40,864 nt of DNA from an uncultured Bacteroides sp. (GTDB lineage: Bacteria; Bacteroidota; Bacteroidia; Bacteroidales; Bacteroidaceae), in NCBI RefSeq assembly GCF_902491285.1, contig NZ_CABUHK010000054.1:1-40864 (forward strand). Reading direction: 5' to 3'. Of the stretch, positions 10,069 to 17,343 are shown piece after piece (the first letter of the stretch is position 1; every line of letters begins with the position of its first letter). The position numbers and the translations under genes were made by a program. The notes beneath the pieces are model-generated. The model was not told the origin of the DNA and did no database searches. It was given only the letters and a program-made list of their open reading frames with translations.

Positions 10069-10530
10069 TTAAATGATTGTAATCTCCTCACGTTTCTGCT
10101 CTTTCTCGCAATAATGACATTTCACGATGCAGTTATCCTTGTCTATCACATGGAATAACGTAGACATCGGCTCATTGTTCGTGATGCATTTCGGATTGGC
10201 GCATTTCACGATTCCGCAAAGCTCGTCCGGCATTTTCACTTCCTTCTTTTCCACTACCTCATAGTTGCGGATAATGTTCAACTTCACGTTCGGGGCGACT
10301 ACCGAAATACGGTTAATCTCCTCATCACAGAAAAACTTGTCCGCAATCTTGATGATACCTTTCTTTCCCAGCTTCTTGCTGTCGAGATTGAAACCGATGG
10401 TAATATTGCTTTTCATTTGCTCCACGCCGAGCAGTTGCACTACGGTAAAGAGCTTTTCAGACGGGATATGGTCAATCACCGTCCCGTTTTCCAGGGCGGC
10501 TACTTGCAGTTCTTGTTTATTTTCGCTCAT
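10069..10530 (-). CDS. pyrI: Aspartate carbamoyltransferase regulatory subunit
   Basis: The 153-residue protein is the allosteric nucleotide-binding subunit of ATCase. The zinc site that contacts the catalytic chains is visible as C110-x4-C115 and C138-x2-C141, in the same arrangement as E. coli PyrI. The N-terminal half carries the nucleotide-binding fold. Its start overlaps the pyrB stop by 4 bp, which suggests translational coupling and a balanced holoenzyme. Confidence 0.97.
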   Translation of the reverse strand: MSENKQELQVAALENGTVIDHIPSEKLFTVVQLLGVEQMKSNITIGFNLDSKKLGKKGIIKIADKFFCDEEINRISVVAPNVKLNIIRNYEVVEKKEVKMPDELCGIVKCANPKCITNNEPMSTLFHVIDKDNCIVKCHYCEKEQKREEITII

Positions 10531-11468
10531 AATAAAATATCGTTTTTAACGTCATCTAATGTGATACCTAACACATCGCAAAGAATCGCTTCGCGGGCAT
10601 ACAGACCGTTCTGTGCCTGTTGGAAGTAATATGCTTTCGGATTATCGTCCACATCGTAAGCAATCTCGTTGACACGTGGCAGCGGGTGCAATATACGCAG
10701 GTTCGGACGAGTATTTTCCAGCATCTTGTTGCGGAGGATATACACGTTCTTCACCCGTTCATATTCCATCAGGTCGGTGAAACGTTCGCGTTGCACACGG
10801 GTCATATACAAAATATCGGCATCAGCGATAATCTCTTCGGAGAAGTCCGTATGTTCAACGTATTTTATCTGGTGAGTCTTGCAATAGAGTTTGTATTCTT
10901 CCGGCATTTTCAGCTCATCGGGAGCGATAAAGTGGAAAGTGGGGTTGAAGTGGCGCATTGCCATCAGCAGTGAGTGTACGGTACGTCCGTATTTCAAATC
11001 GCCTACCAGGAAAATATTCAGGTTCTCCAGCGTACCCTGCGTCTTGTAGATAGAGTAGAGGTCGAGCATGGTCTGCGACGGATGCTGGTTGGCTCCGTCT
11101 CCTGCATTGACAATAGGCACCGGAGCTACTTCGCTGGCATATCGTGCCGCTCCTTCGAGGTAGTGGCGCATGACGATAATGTCCGCATAGTTACTCACCA
11201 TCATAATCGTGTCTTTAAGTGTCTCCCCCTTGGAAGAACTAGTTGCTTTGGGATCGGAAAATCCGATAACCCGTGCGCCGAGACGGTTGGCGGCAGTTTC
11301 AAAACTCAGGCGGGTGCGGGTGGAAGGCTCGAAGAACAGGGTTGCTACAACCTTTCCTTGCAATAACCGGCGGTTGGGGTTCATTTCAAACTGCTTCGCC
11401 ATTTCGAGCATGTAGAGGATTTTTTCTTTAGAATGTTCGGCAATGGTTACTAAACTTCTGTTTTCCAT
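10527..11468 (-). CDS. pyrB: Aspartate carbamoyltransferase catalytic subunit
   Basis: PyrB condenses carbamoyl phosphate with aspartate in the first committed step of pyrimidine synthesis. The carbamoyl-phosphate motif STRTR is at residues 49-53, and HPLPR occurs near the C-terminal domain. The reading frame is open up to 11564, but I place the start at the ATG at 11468 (MENRSLV). That gives 313 residues, the usual PyrB length, and the 32 residues upstream look like untranslated leader. A weak promoter-like TACCTTTA is present on the minus strand at 11511-11518. It leads the pyrB-pyrI-flavin reductase-barrel cluster. Confidence 0.97.
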   Translation of the reverse strand: MENRSLVTIAEHSKEKILYMLEMAKQFEMNPNRRLLQGKVVATLFFEPSTRTRLSFETAANRLGARVIGFSDPKATSSSKGETLKDTIMMVSNYADIIVMRHYLEGAARYASEVAPVPIVNAGDGANQHPSQTMLDLYSIYKTQGTLENLNIFLVGDLKYGRTVHSLLMAMRHFNPTFHFIAPDELKMPEEYKLYCKTHQIKYVEHTDFSEEIIADADILYMTRVQRERFTDLMEYERVKNVYILRNKMLENTRPNLRILHPLPRVNEIAYDVDDNPKAYYFQQAQNGLYAREAILCDVLGITLDDVKNDILL

Positions 11469-11571
11469 TTTGTTATATTTTATGTGGATAGAACTTGTTT
11501 TACCGGAGTGTAAAGGTACGAAGAATTTGTGAGAAGCACAGATTTTTCGCACCTTTTTTATCACCTTTTTA

Positions 11572-12360
11572 TCAGCCGGCTTGTTTCCGTCCGCCGGCTA
11601 GCACCGCAATGATATATTTCCCCGGCGCCCCGATTTTGTTCCAGGACGTATTGGAAAGCAGTTTCCACACCTGCGTGCCTTTCCTGCCATAATCCGACAG
11701 CCGGAGAATCGTCTGCCTTTCTTTCGGATTCGTCACTTTATGGTATTCCAGGCTTTCTATTAGTCCGGCTATGTTGTGTGTAGCCTGATTGTAGGCATAC
11801 CCCGGAATTTCAAACGAGGCATCGCTTATTTCTTCTTCCTCAAGATTTAGTTTAGTTTGCTTTAGTTTAGTTTGTCCGGAAATGTCCTCATTTTCCGGGT
11901 TCGCGTCCTCTTGAGTCGAAGAAATGTCTGCATTTTCATTGTTCATCACCTCCTTTTGTTTCCCCTTTCTCCTTTTTGTCTCTAATATATAAGGTAATTG
12001 GGAAAAGTCTATTTTCCGCCGTGTGGTTGCTTCGAACCATACTTCCTGAATCCGTTCCGAGGTCAGTACACCATATTGCTCGTAAGTTTCCTTATGGAAA
12101 AATCCCTTTTCCAATAGCAGTCCCATAATCCTTTCCATCATTTCCTCATTAATTCCTCCGCCCACTTTACGGACGAAAATCAGGCTTTGTTCTTTTCCCC
12201 AAGAGATGTAATATCCCTCTTTATAGATTTTGCAAAGCAATCGCAGAACGACATAAGAGGCTAAAACGCCAAATTTTGCTTCCAGCAATTCCATAACTTC
12301 TTCGTCGAAAAAGTTGGCCGGTGTAGGGAAATAGGAGATTCCTTTGTTTATCATACTCAT
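11572..12360 (-). CDS. Lin1244/Lin1753 (DUF4373)-like domain protein
   Basis: The first roughly 115 residues (starting [20 protein letters not shown], then a segment with the [17 protein letters not shown] pattern) resemble the Lin1244/Lin1753-like N-terminal domain, DUF4373. This winged-helix-like domain is found in phage and plasmid replication-organiser-like proteins and is common beside Bacteroides capsule loci. A polar, acidic linker (about 135-185) is followed by a C-terminal region with repeated helices and a basic end. It lies 23 bp downstream of the SH3-like gene on the same strand, and a 22-bp-period repeat array precedes the pair. A DNA-binding role is likely by family; the target is unknown. 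Confidence 0.7.
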   Translation of the reverse strand: MSMINKGISYFPTPANFFDEEVMELLEAKFGVLASYVVLRLLCKIYKEGYYISWGKEQSLIFVRKVGGGINEEMMERIMGLLLEKGFFHKETYEQYGVLTSERIQEVWFEATTRRKIDFSQLPYILETKRRKGKQKEVMNNENADISSTQEDANPENEDISGQTKLKQTKLNLEEEEISDASFEIPGYAYNQATHNIAGLIESLEYHKVTNPKERQTILRLSDYGRKGTQVWKLLSNTSWNKIGAPGKYIIAVLAGGRKQAG

Positions 12361-12383
12361 AGTTCAATATGTTTTACTTTGAA

Positions 12384-12722
12384 TTAAACGACTGCTTTCC
12401 ATCCCATCAGGTTGCTGATTCTGAATCTTCTCCATCCGTGTTGTTCCTCACTCCAGTAGACAACAGACTCCTGCTTTACTGTTAACTTGAACTCCCGATG
12501 AAAGAATTTTTCGTATCCTACCAGAGTGCCTTTCTCCAGGCAGAATGTTCCGTCCTGTTTCTGAAAAGCTATCATTACATTTCCATACAACATGTGTTTT
12601 ACCAGTTCCATGCACTTCTGTACAATCTTCTCCGCATTTATTTCTGAAATTCCTTTTTCAGCGGCAATACGTCTTTTCCATATTGACATACAGTCATCAG
12701 ACCTTTTTTTATTTCTTTTCAT
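12384..12722 (-). CDS. SH3 beta-barrel-like small protein (DUF2693-like)
   Basis: The 112-residue protein has a basic helical N-terminus (MKRNKKRSDD). Its C-terminal half has the pattern DGTFCLEKGTLVGY, then KLTVKQESVVYW, then GWRRFRISNLMGW. This resembles the SH3 beta-barrel-fold family (DUF2693-like) found in Bacteroides accessory regions. The resemblance is judged by eye. No enzyme motif or signal peptide is present. It is the promoter-proximal gene of the pair with the DUF4373-like gene, and the repeat array lies 59 bp upstream of its start. Confidence 0.55.
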   Translation of the reverse strand: MKRNKKRSDDCMSIWKRRIAAEKGISEINAEKIVQKCMELVKHMLYGNVMIAFQKQDGTFCLEKGTLVGYEKFFHREFKLTVKQESVVYWSEEQHGWRRFRISNLMGWKAVV

Positions 12723-12780
12723 TGTTTAAATTGTTTAATTATAAATTCATGTTTGTTTTAGCAAATTTCTTCCTTTCGGG

Positions 12781-12859
12781 ATAATGACGGTATACTGCAG
12801 ATATAGCGTCACTATCCTCGCCTCATAGTGACGCCATCACGACCGGATAGCGTCACTAT
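12781..12859. repeat. Four 13-bp elements at exact 22-bp period, alternating orientation
   Basis: ATAGCGTCACTAT occurs at 12803-12815 and 12847-12859. Its reverse complement occurs at 12825-12837 (ATAGTGACGCCAT, one mismatch) and 12781-12793 (ATAATGACGGTAT, two mismatches). The units start at 12781, 12803, 12825 and 12847, so each 13-bp element is followed by a 9-nt unrelated spacer. Orientation alternates. This looks like a set of phased protein-binding sites, such as iterons or operators, upstream of the two leftward genes. No fifth copy is seen on either side. Confidence 0.8.
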
Positions 12860-12936
12860 TTTTAGGGAAAAAGTTTACTGTTTTTCAGCCGGTTGAAAAC
12901 GGCGGCAAAAGTAAAGTTTGCATCTCACCTGCACAA

Positions 12937-13347
12937 TTATTTTTGTAAATACTTATTAGAACCTTTCTCTTTAGCCTGTCTTTCCTTTTCTTCCCGCTGC
13001 TCCCGGAGAATTCCTCTGATTACGGATAACTCAGTTTCTATGCTGCTGATTTCCATTAACTTATATCCACCTTGCTTTGGGACGTACAAATGCTCTTTTT
13101 CATGGATTTGCTTGGCTAAATCTTTTAGCTTTTTTGAGTATCCCATATGGACTTCTCCTTCGTCCAACTTTTGTAGATATACTGTGAAAAGTGCCGTTTC
13201 ATCTCCGGTCAGTCCGCCTCTTTTTTCCAGTTCTTCCTCACTGATGATTTCAGTTCTCTTACGTCTGTCGCCGCTTTTTTTCTGATTTTTGGCATTGTTT
13301 TTTACTCGTGTTTTCGTTTCTCTTTTGGATGTTTTTTTACTAGCCAT
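12937..13347 (-). CDS. Unknown lysine/glutamate-rich protein
   Basis: I do not recognise this 136-residue protein. The first 35 residues are strongly basic (MASKKTSKRETKTRVKNN start). A middle segment reads GGLTGDETALFTVYLQKLDEGEVHMGY, and the C-terminus is a long charged helix rich in Glu, Arg and Lys that could form a coiled coil. No signal peptide or membrane segment is present. It lies between the phased repeat array and the recombinase, on the strand opposite to the recombinase. A nucleic-acid-binding role is plausible from composition only. Confidence 0.6.
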   Translation of the reverse strand: MASKKTSKRETKTRVKNNAKNQKKSGDRRKRTEIISEEELEKRGGLTGDETALFTVYLQKLDEGEVHMGYSKKLKDLAKQIHEKEHLYVPKQGGYKLMEISSIETELSVIRGILREQREEKERQAKEKGSNKYLQK

Positions 13348-13395
13348 AATTGCTAATTTTTACTGTTGTTAAAAATATAAAATATTAAAATATAC

Positions 13396-13451
13396 TTTGG
13401 CAAGTGTGCTATAAAGCTGCAAAAAGATTCGTTTTTTTGCCGCTTGCCAAA
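13396..13451. repeat. Inverted repeat upstream of the recombinase
   Basis: TTTGGCAAG (13396-13404) and CTTGCCAAA (13443-13451) are perfectly complementary 9-bp arms 38 bp apart, centred about 50 bp before the recombinase start. It could be an operator, a long hairpin or a former recombination site. No Bacteroides-type promoter could be recognised next to it. Confidence 0.5.
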
Positions 13452-13476
13452 TGGTATATATATAAAATAACTAGTG

Positions 13477-14430
13477 ATGCAAATGACAAGTAAAAATGGA
13501 TTTAGCCGGTGTGGAGAGCTCTACATCGGTCGTTTGCGAGAGGAGGGTCGCCATTCCACAGCGCATGTCTACAAGAACGCCCTCTTTTCTTTCAGTAAGT
13601 TCTGCGGCATATCCAATGTGTCGTTCAGACAAGTCACCCGTGGACGTTTACAATGCTACGGGCAGTATCTTTATGAGTGTGGCTTGAAGCCAAATACGAT
13701 TTCTACGTATATGCGTATGCTTCGTAGCATTTACAATCGGGGAGTGGAAGCAGGGAATACCCCTTACGTGCCGCGATTGTTTCATGATGTTTATACGGGA
13801 GTCGATGTCCGTCAGAAAAAAGCTTTGCCGCTTGACGAATTGCACAAGCTTCTGTATGAGGATCCGAAGTCGGAGCGTTTACGTCGTACGCAATCTATTG
13901 CCGTCTTGATGTTCCAGTTTTGCGGGATGTCGTTTGCCGACTTGGCTCATCTGGAGAAATCTGCTTTGGACAGTAATGTGCTTCGGTACAATCGTATCAA
14001 GACGAAGACTTCTATGAGCTTGGAAGTACTGGACAGCGCCAGGGAAATAATAAACCAACTTCGGAATAATCGGGCTTCTTTGCCCAATTGCCCTGATTAT
14101 CTTTTTGATATTCTTCGTGGGGATAAGAAACGGAAAGATGTGGCAGCTTATCGGGAATACCAGTCTGCTCTTCGTCGGTTTAATAATAGCTTGAAAGAGT
14201 TGGCGAGGGCGTTGCACTTGAAGTCTCCGGTCACTTCCTATACGCTTCGTCATTCTTGGGCTACTACTGCCAAATACCGGGGAATTTCGATTGAAATGAT
14301 TAGTGAATCATTGGGGCACAAATCTATAAAGACCACGCAAATCTACTTGAAAGGTTTCGAACTTGAAGAACGTACAAAGGTAAATAAAGGGAATTTATCT
14401 TACGTAAGGAACTACTGCGCTAGCAGATAA
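13477..14430 (+). CDS. Tyrosine site-specific recombinase (CPS promoter invertase candidate)
   Basis: The protein has an N-terminal SAM-like core-binding domain (about residues 5-100) and a C-terminal catalytic domain (about 110-300). Visible catalytic features are SYTLRHSWAT with the second arginine, the LGHKS box and the nucleophile in TQIYLKG (Y near 290). The position usually holding the first catalytic arginine (GLR) reads CGMSFADL, that is, serine, as is known for the Bacteroides integrase IntDOT. GTG at 13474 and ATG at 13483 are alternative starts; I prefer ATG 13477. It ends 41 bp before the left inverted repeat of the promoter segment and is the obvious candidate for its inversion. 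Confidence 0.88.
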   Translation: MQMTSKNGFSRCGELYIGRLREEGRHSTAHVYKNALFSFSKFCGISNVSFRQVTRGRLQCYGQYLYECGLKPNTISTYMRMLRSIYNRGVEAGNTPYVPRLFHDVYTGVDVRQKKALPLDELHKLLYEDPKSERLRRTQSIAVLMFQFCGMSFADLAHLEKSALDSNVLRYNRIKTKTSMSLEVLDSAREIINQLRNNRASLPNCPDYLFDILRGDKKRKDVAAYREYQSALRRFNNSLKELARALHLKSPVTSYTLRHSWATTAKYRGISIEMISESLGHKSIKTTQIYLKGFELEERTKVNKGNLSYVRNYCASR

Positions 14431-14471
14431 TTATAGTGTAATGTATTGGTAATCAGTGATAATAATTACCA

Positions 14472-14492
14472 GTTACTTCTTAGGTAACGGAT
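14472..14492. repeat. Left inverted repeat (IRL) of the invertible segment
   Basis: This is a 21-bp copy made of arm GTTAC, 7-nt spacer TTCTTAG and arm GTAACGG, then AT. Its reverse complement is identical over 21 bp to 14730-14750. Each copy is itself an interrupted palindrome, as expected for a tyrosine-recombinase crossover site with a 7-bp overlap region. Confidence 0.85.
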
Positions 14493-14504
14493 TTAAATTT
14501 GACG

Positions 14505-14537
14505 CAAAGATAGACAAAAACATAGATAGCATACAAA
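14505..14537 (-). promoter_or_regulatory. Bacteroides-type promoter inside the invertible segment, facing left
   Basis: On the minus strand TTTG (14537-14534) is followed after 21 bp by TATCTTTG (14512-14505), a full consensus match. In this orientation it fires toward the 3' end of the recombinase gene and would make antisense RNA there. Confidence 0.8.
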
Positions 14538-14589
14538 TATTTCTTCACTTTTTTTAGTTTTATCTGAAACATAGGGCAAAAAACTACCC

Positions 14590-14618
14590 GAACATGAAAT
14601 CGTAGATTTTTCATGTTC
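14590..14618. terminator. Hairpin 1 in the invertible segment
   Basis: GAACATGAAA (14590-14599) and TTTCATGTTC (14609-14618) form a perfect 10-bp stem with a 9-nt loop. On the minus strand it is followed six bases later by a run of six T, so it may stop leftward transcripts. Confidence 0.55.
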
Positions 14619-14630
14619 AATCATTTTTAT

Positions 14631-14682
14631 TGCCTAATCCGAAGAATCTTCTCGTTGATTATTAGGCATTTTTATCTTTTTT
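14631..14682 (+). terminator. Hairpin 2 with T-rich tail in the invertible segment
   Basis: TGCCTAAT (14631-14638) and ATTAGGCA (14661-14668) form the stem, with a smaller GAAG/CTTC stem in the loop. TTTTTATCTTTTTT follows at once, as in an intrinsic terminator for rightward transcription. In the present orientation it would block read-through from the recombinase into upxY. Confidence 0.65.
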
Positions 14683-14729
14683 CCCCTGTCTATGTGTGTA
14701 ATTTCCTTTTTCATTGTTGTATGTGACTT

Positions 14730-14750
14730 ATCCGTTACCTAAGAAGTAAC
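14730..14750. repeat. Right inverted repeat (IRR) of the invertible segment
   Basis: This is the reverse complement of 14472-14492. It has perfect 8-bp arms, TCCGTTAC and GTAACGGA (the latter ending at 14753), around the 7-nt spacer CTAAGAA at 14739-14745. The left copy has a poorer outer arm. Confidence 0.85.
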
Positions 14751-14773
14751 GGACAAATATGGGGTAAAAAAAC

Positions 14774-15346
14774 ATGATTTTAACAAAAGCAAAATCAGTA
14801 ATTGCTGGGCCTAGTAATGGGACAGGGGAAGGCGTAGCACACTCTAAACGCTGGTATGTAGCTTTGGTTCGTATGCATCACGAAAAGAAAGTTGCAGAGC
14901 GTTTGACAAAAATGGGGATTGAAAATTTTGTTCCGGTTCAACAGGAGGTTCACCAGTGGAGTGACCGCCGTAAAGTTGTTGAATCAGTGCTTCTTCCAAT
15001 GATGGTGTTTGTACACGCTGATGTAAAAGAACGCAAAGAAGTTCTTTCCTTTTCTACAGTAAGTCGGTATATGATAATGCGTGGTGAGAGCAGTCCGACT
15101 GTAATTCCTGATGATCAGATGGCTCGTTTCCGTTTTATGCTTGATTATTCAGAAGAAGCAATCTGTATGAACAGTGCTCCTTTGGCACGTGGTGAGAAGG
15201 TTCGCGTCATCAAAGGTCCTTTGATGGGACTTGTGGGTGAACTTGTTACGGTAGACGGTAGAAGCAAGATCGCCGTCCGGCTTAATATGCTCGGATGTGC
15301 CTGTGCTGACATGCCGATAGGATATGTAGAGCCGGTGAGGCTTTGA
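14774..15346 (+). CDS. upxY: UpxY-family transcription antiterminator (NusG paralogue)
   Basis: The 190-residue protein has a NusG N-terminal domain (about 26-120, beginning RWYVALVRMHHEKKVAERL). It ends in a KOW-type segment (about 138-165, GEKVRVIKGPLMGLVGELV). This is the layout of UpxY proteins encoded first in Bacteroides CPS operons. There they are recruited at the 5' leader of their own operon and prevent premature termination so that the long transcript is completed. The gene lies 24 bp after the right inverted repeat. No upxZ-like gene follows, unlike many such loci. Confidence 0.92.
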   Translation: MILTKAKSVIAGPSNGTGEGVAHSKRWYVALVRMHHEKKVAERLTKMGIENFVPVQQEVHQWSDRRKVVESVLLPMMVFVHADVKERKEVLSFSTVSRYMIMRGESSPTVIPDDQMARFRFMLDYSEEAICMNSAPLARGEKVRVIKGPLMGLVGELVTVDGRSKIAVRLNMLGCACADMPIGYVEPVRL

Positions 15347-15398
15347 TTTTAATTTCTGATTGTATCTCTGATACGCAATTTTATTCGTTTATACTACA

Positions 15399-17327
15399 AT
15401 GGAAAAGACATTGAAGGGTATAGTACAATATGCCCGTAAAAACTATTTCAGCTATTGGGTAATTTTAGGTATTGATACGGTAATATCTGTATTATGTTCA
15501 TTGGTAGCTTATGCCGTAATTCATTATATGGCACATCTCCCAATAACAGACTGGATGCTTTGCAAACTTGTTTGTGTATCTTTTGTGTCAAGTATTGCTG
15601 GGGCTTTAATATTCCACACTTATCGTAATACGATTCGTTTTTCCCAAGCACGTGAACTTTGGCGTGTTATGTGTGCCGTCCTGTTCAAGATTGCTTGTCT
15701 GGCGGTTATTTCTTATTGGGTTATTTATGAGACAGAATTGCCGGACAATTATAGAATATCCTATCTCTTGTTTGATGGTTTATTAACTTTGGTGATACTG
15801 ACAGTCTTCCGTGTTTCACTGATAATTGTTTATGACTCTTTGTTGGATTGGGTGAATAAGAAGAATACGCGCATTCTTATTTATGGTATTGATGAAAAGA
15901 GTGTAGCCTTGAAATTTCGTCTCCGTGATAGTGCGCATTATAAGGTTGTAGGTTTTTATACGTATGGTAAAGGTAATAGCAGGCGTCGCTTGACGGACCT
16001 TCCCATTTATTACTTTGAAAATGAATCGGATGTTGAGTATATAATGCGTAAACGGGGGATTCGTGGCATTCTATTTGCCCGTTATGAAGATACCCGTTTG
16101 GAAGAAAATCGTCTCTTGGAATACTGTAAAAGCAATGCTCTTAAAACTCTGATTGCACCTACTATCAGTGAAGCGGATTCTGATGGAAACTTTCATCAAT
16201 GGGTACGTCCTATAAAGATTGAAGATTTGTTGGGACGTGCTGAGATTAATATCAATCTCCGTCAGGTTGCAGAAGAATTCAGAGGGAAAACTATATTGGT
16301 GACAGGTGCTGCTGGCAGTATTGGTAGTGAACTCTGTCGCCAGTTAGTACAGATGGGTATTCAAAAACTTATCATGTTTGATTCTGCAGAAACCCCTTTG
16401 CATAATGTCCGTCTTGAATTTGAAAAGAATTATCCTACTATAGATTTTATACCTGTGATTGGTGATGTGCGTGTGAAAGAACGTGTACGCATGGTGTTTG
16501 AAAATTACCATCCTCAAATCGTCTTTCATGCTGCTGCTTACAAACATGTCCCATTAATGGAGGAAAATCCTTGCGAAGCTGTTCTGGTGAATGTCACAGG
16601 TTCGCGTCAGGTTGCTGATATGGCGGTGGAATATGGTGCTGAAAAAATGATCATGGTTTCTACCGATAAAGCCGTTAATCCTACCAATGTGATGGGTTGT
16701 TCCAAACGTCTGGCGGAAATCTATGTGCAAAGTTTGGGATGTGCAATTTGTGAAGGAAAGGTGAAAGGCAATACCAAATTCATTACGACCCGTTTCGGTA
16801 ATGTATTGGGCAGTAACGGTTCGGTTATTCCCCGTTTCAGGGAACAGATAGAAAATGGCGGTCCTGTTACAGTTACCCATCCTGATATCATCCGTTTCTT
16901 TATGACCATTCCCGAAGCCTGCCGCTTGGTGATGGAAGCTGCAACAATGGGAGAGGGTAATGAGATTTTTGTCTTTGAGATGGGGAAGGCTGTAAAGATT
17001 GTCGACTTGGCTACCCGTATGATTGAGCTGGCCGGTTATCGCCCTGGTGAAGATATAAAAATTGAATTTACAGGCTTGCGCCCTGGTGAAAAACTTTATG
17101 AGGAAGTGTTGAGTGATAAAGAAAACACGCTTCCAACTGAAAATAAGAAAATTATGATAGCTAAAGTGCGCCGGTATGAATATGCTGATATTCTTGATAC
17201 GTATGAAGAGTTTGAGAGACTATCTCGTACTGTGAAGATTATGGATACTGTTAGGTTGATGAAGAAAGTAGTACCTGAATTCAAATCAAAGAATTCTCCG
17301 AGATTTGAGACACTGGATAAAGAATAG
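15399..17327 (+). CDS. Membrane nucleotide-sugar 4,6-dehydratase (WbpM/FlaA1/CapD-like)
   Basis: The 642-residue protein has about four N-terminal transmembrane helices (residues 15-130) and a CoA-binding-like Rossmann domain (about 145-270). A polysaccharide-biosynthesis dehydratase domain has its NAD loop VTGAAGSIGSE near 298-310. The catalytic region reads STDKAVNP and then MGCSK, where methionine (about 431) replaces the usual SDR tyrosine and K435 follows, the SMK triad of WbpM-type enzymes. These convert UDP-GlcNAc to UDP-4-keto-6-deoxy sugars, precursors of QuiNAc, FucNAc or diamino sugars. No downstream aminotransferase or reductase is present, so the final sugar is unclear. It follows upxY by 52 bp. 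Confidence 0.9.
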   Translation: MEKTLKGIVQYARKNYFSYWVILGIDTVISVLCSLVAYAVIHYMAHLPITDWMLCKLVCVSFVSSIAGALIFHTYRNTIRFSQARELWRVMCAVLFKIACLAVISYWVIYETELPDNYRISYLLFDGLLTLVILTVFRVSLIIVYDSLLDWVNKKNTRILIYGIDEKSVALKFRLRDSAHYKVVGFYTYGKGNSRRRLTDLPIYYFENESDVEYIMRKRGIRGILFARYEDTRLEENRLLEYCKSNALKTLIAPTISEADSDGNFHQWVRPIKIEDLLGRAEININLRQVAEEFRGKTILVTGAAGSIGSELCRQLVQMGIQKLIMFDSAETPLHNVRLEFEKNYPTIDFIPVIGDVRVKERVRMVFENYHPQIVFHAAAYKHVPLMEENPCEAVLVNVTGSRQVADMAVEYGAEKMIMVSTDKAVNPTNVMGCSKRLAEIYVQSLGCAICEGKVKGNTKFITTRFGNVLGSNGSVIPRFREQIENGGPVTVTHPDIIRFFMTIPEACRLVMEAATMGEGNEIFVFEMGKAVKIVDLATRMIELAGYRPGEDIKIEFTGLRPGEKLYEEVLSDKENTLPTENKKIMIAKVRRYEYADILDTYEEFERLSRTVKIMDTVRLMKKVVPEFKSKNSPRFETLDKE

Positions 17328-17343
17328 TAAACTTGAAAATCTT

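Larger units (their letters stand above)
14472..14750. promoter_or_regulatory. Invertible CPS promoter segment, OFF orientation
   Basis: The 343-bp gap between the recombinase and upxY contains no gene. It holds a 279-bp segment bounded by 21-bp inverted repeats, with a leftward promoter near its left end and two hairpins in the middle. Inversion about the two 7-bp spacers would move the promoter to about 14685-14717 facing upxY, with a leader of about 50 nt to the ATG at 14774. No rightward TTTG/TAnnTTTG promoter is found in the present orientation. By analogy with the phase-variable CPS loci of B. fragilis and B. thetaiotaomicron, this is an ON/OFF switch. Confidence 0.85.

Noticed and set aside
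9215..10072. 285-codon frame on the plus strand across the barrel and flavin reductase genes
   Set aside because: It is antisense to two well-supported genes and has the Cys/His/Phe-rich composition of a shadow frame.
12781..12859. CRISPR array
   Set aside because: Units are only 13 bp with 9-nt spacers in alternating orientation, and no cas genes are present.
14494..14501. TAAATTTG as a rightward -7 box that would make the present orientation ON
   Set aside because: No TTTG or similar at 19-21 bp upstream, where the left inverted repeat lies, so it is a poor promoter compared with the leftward one.
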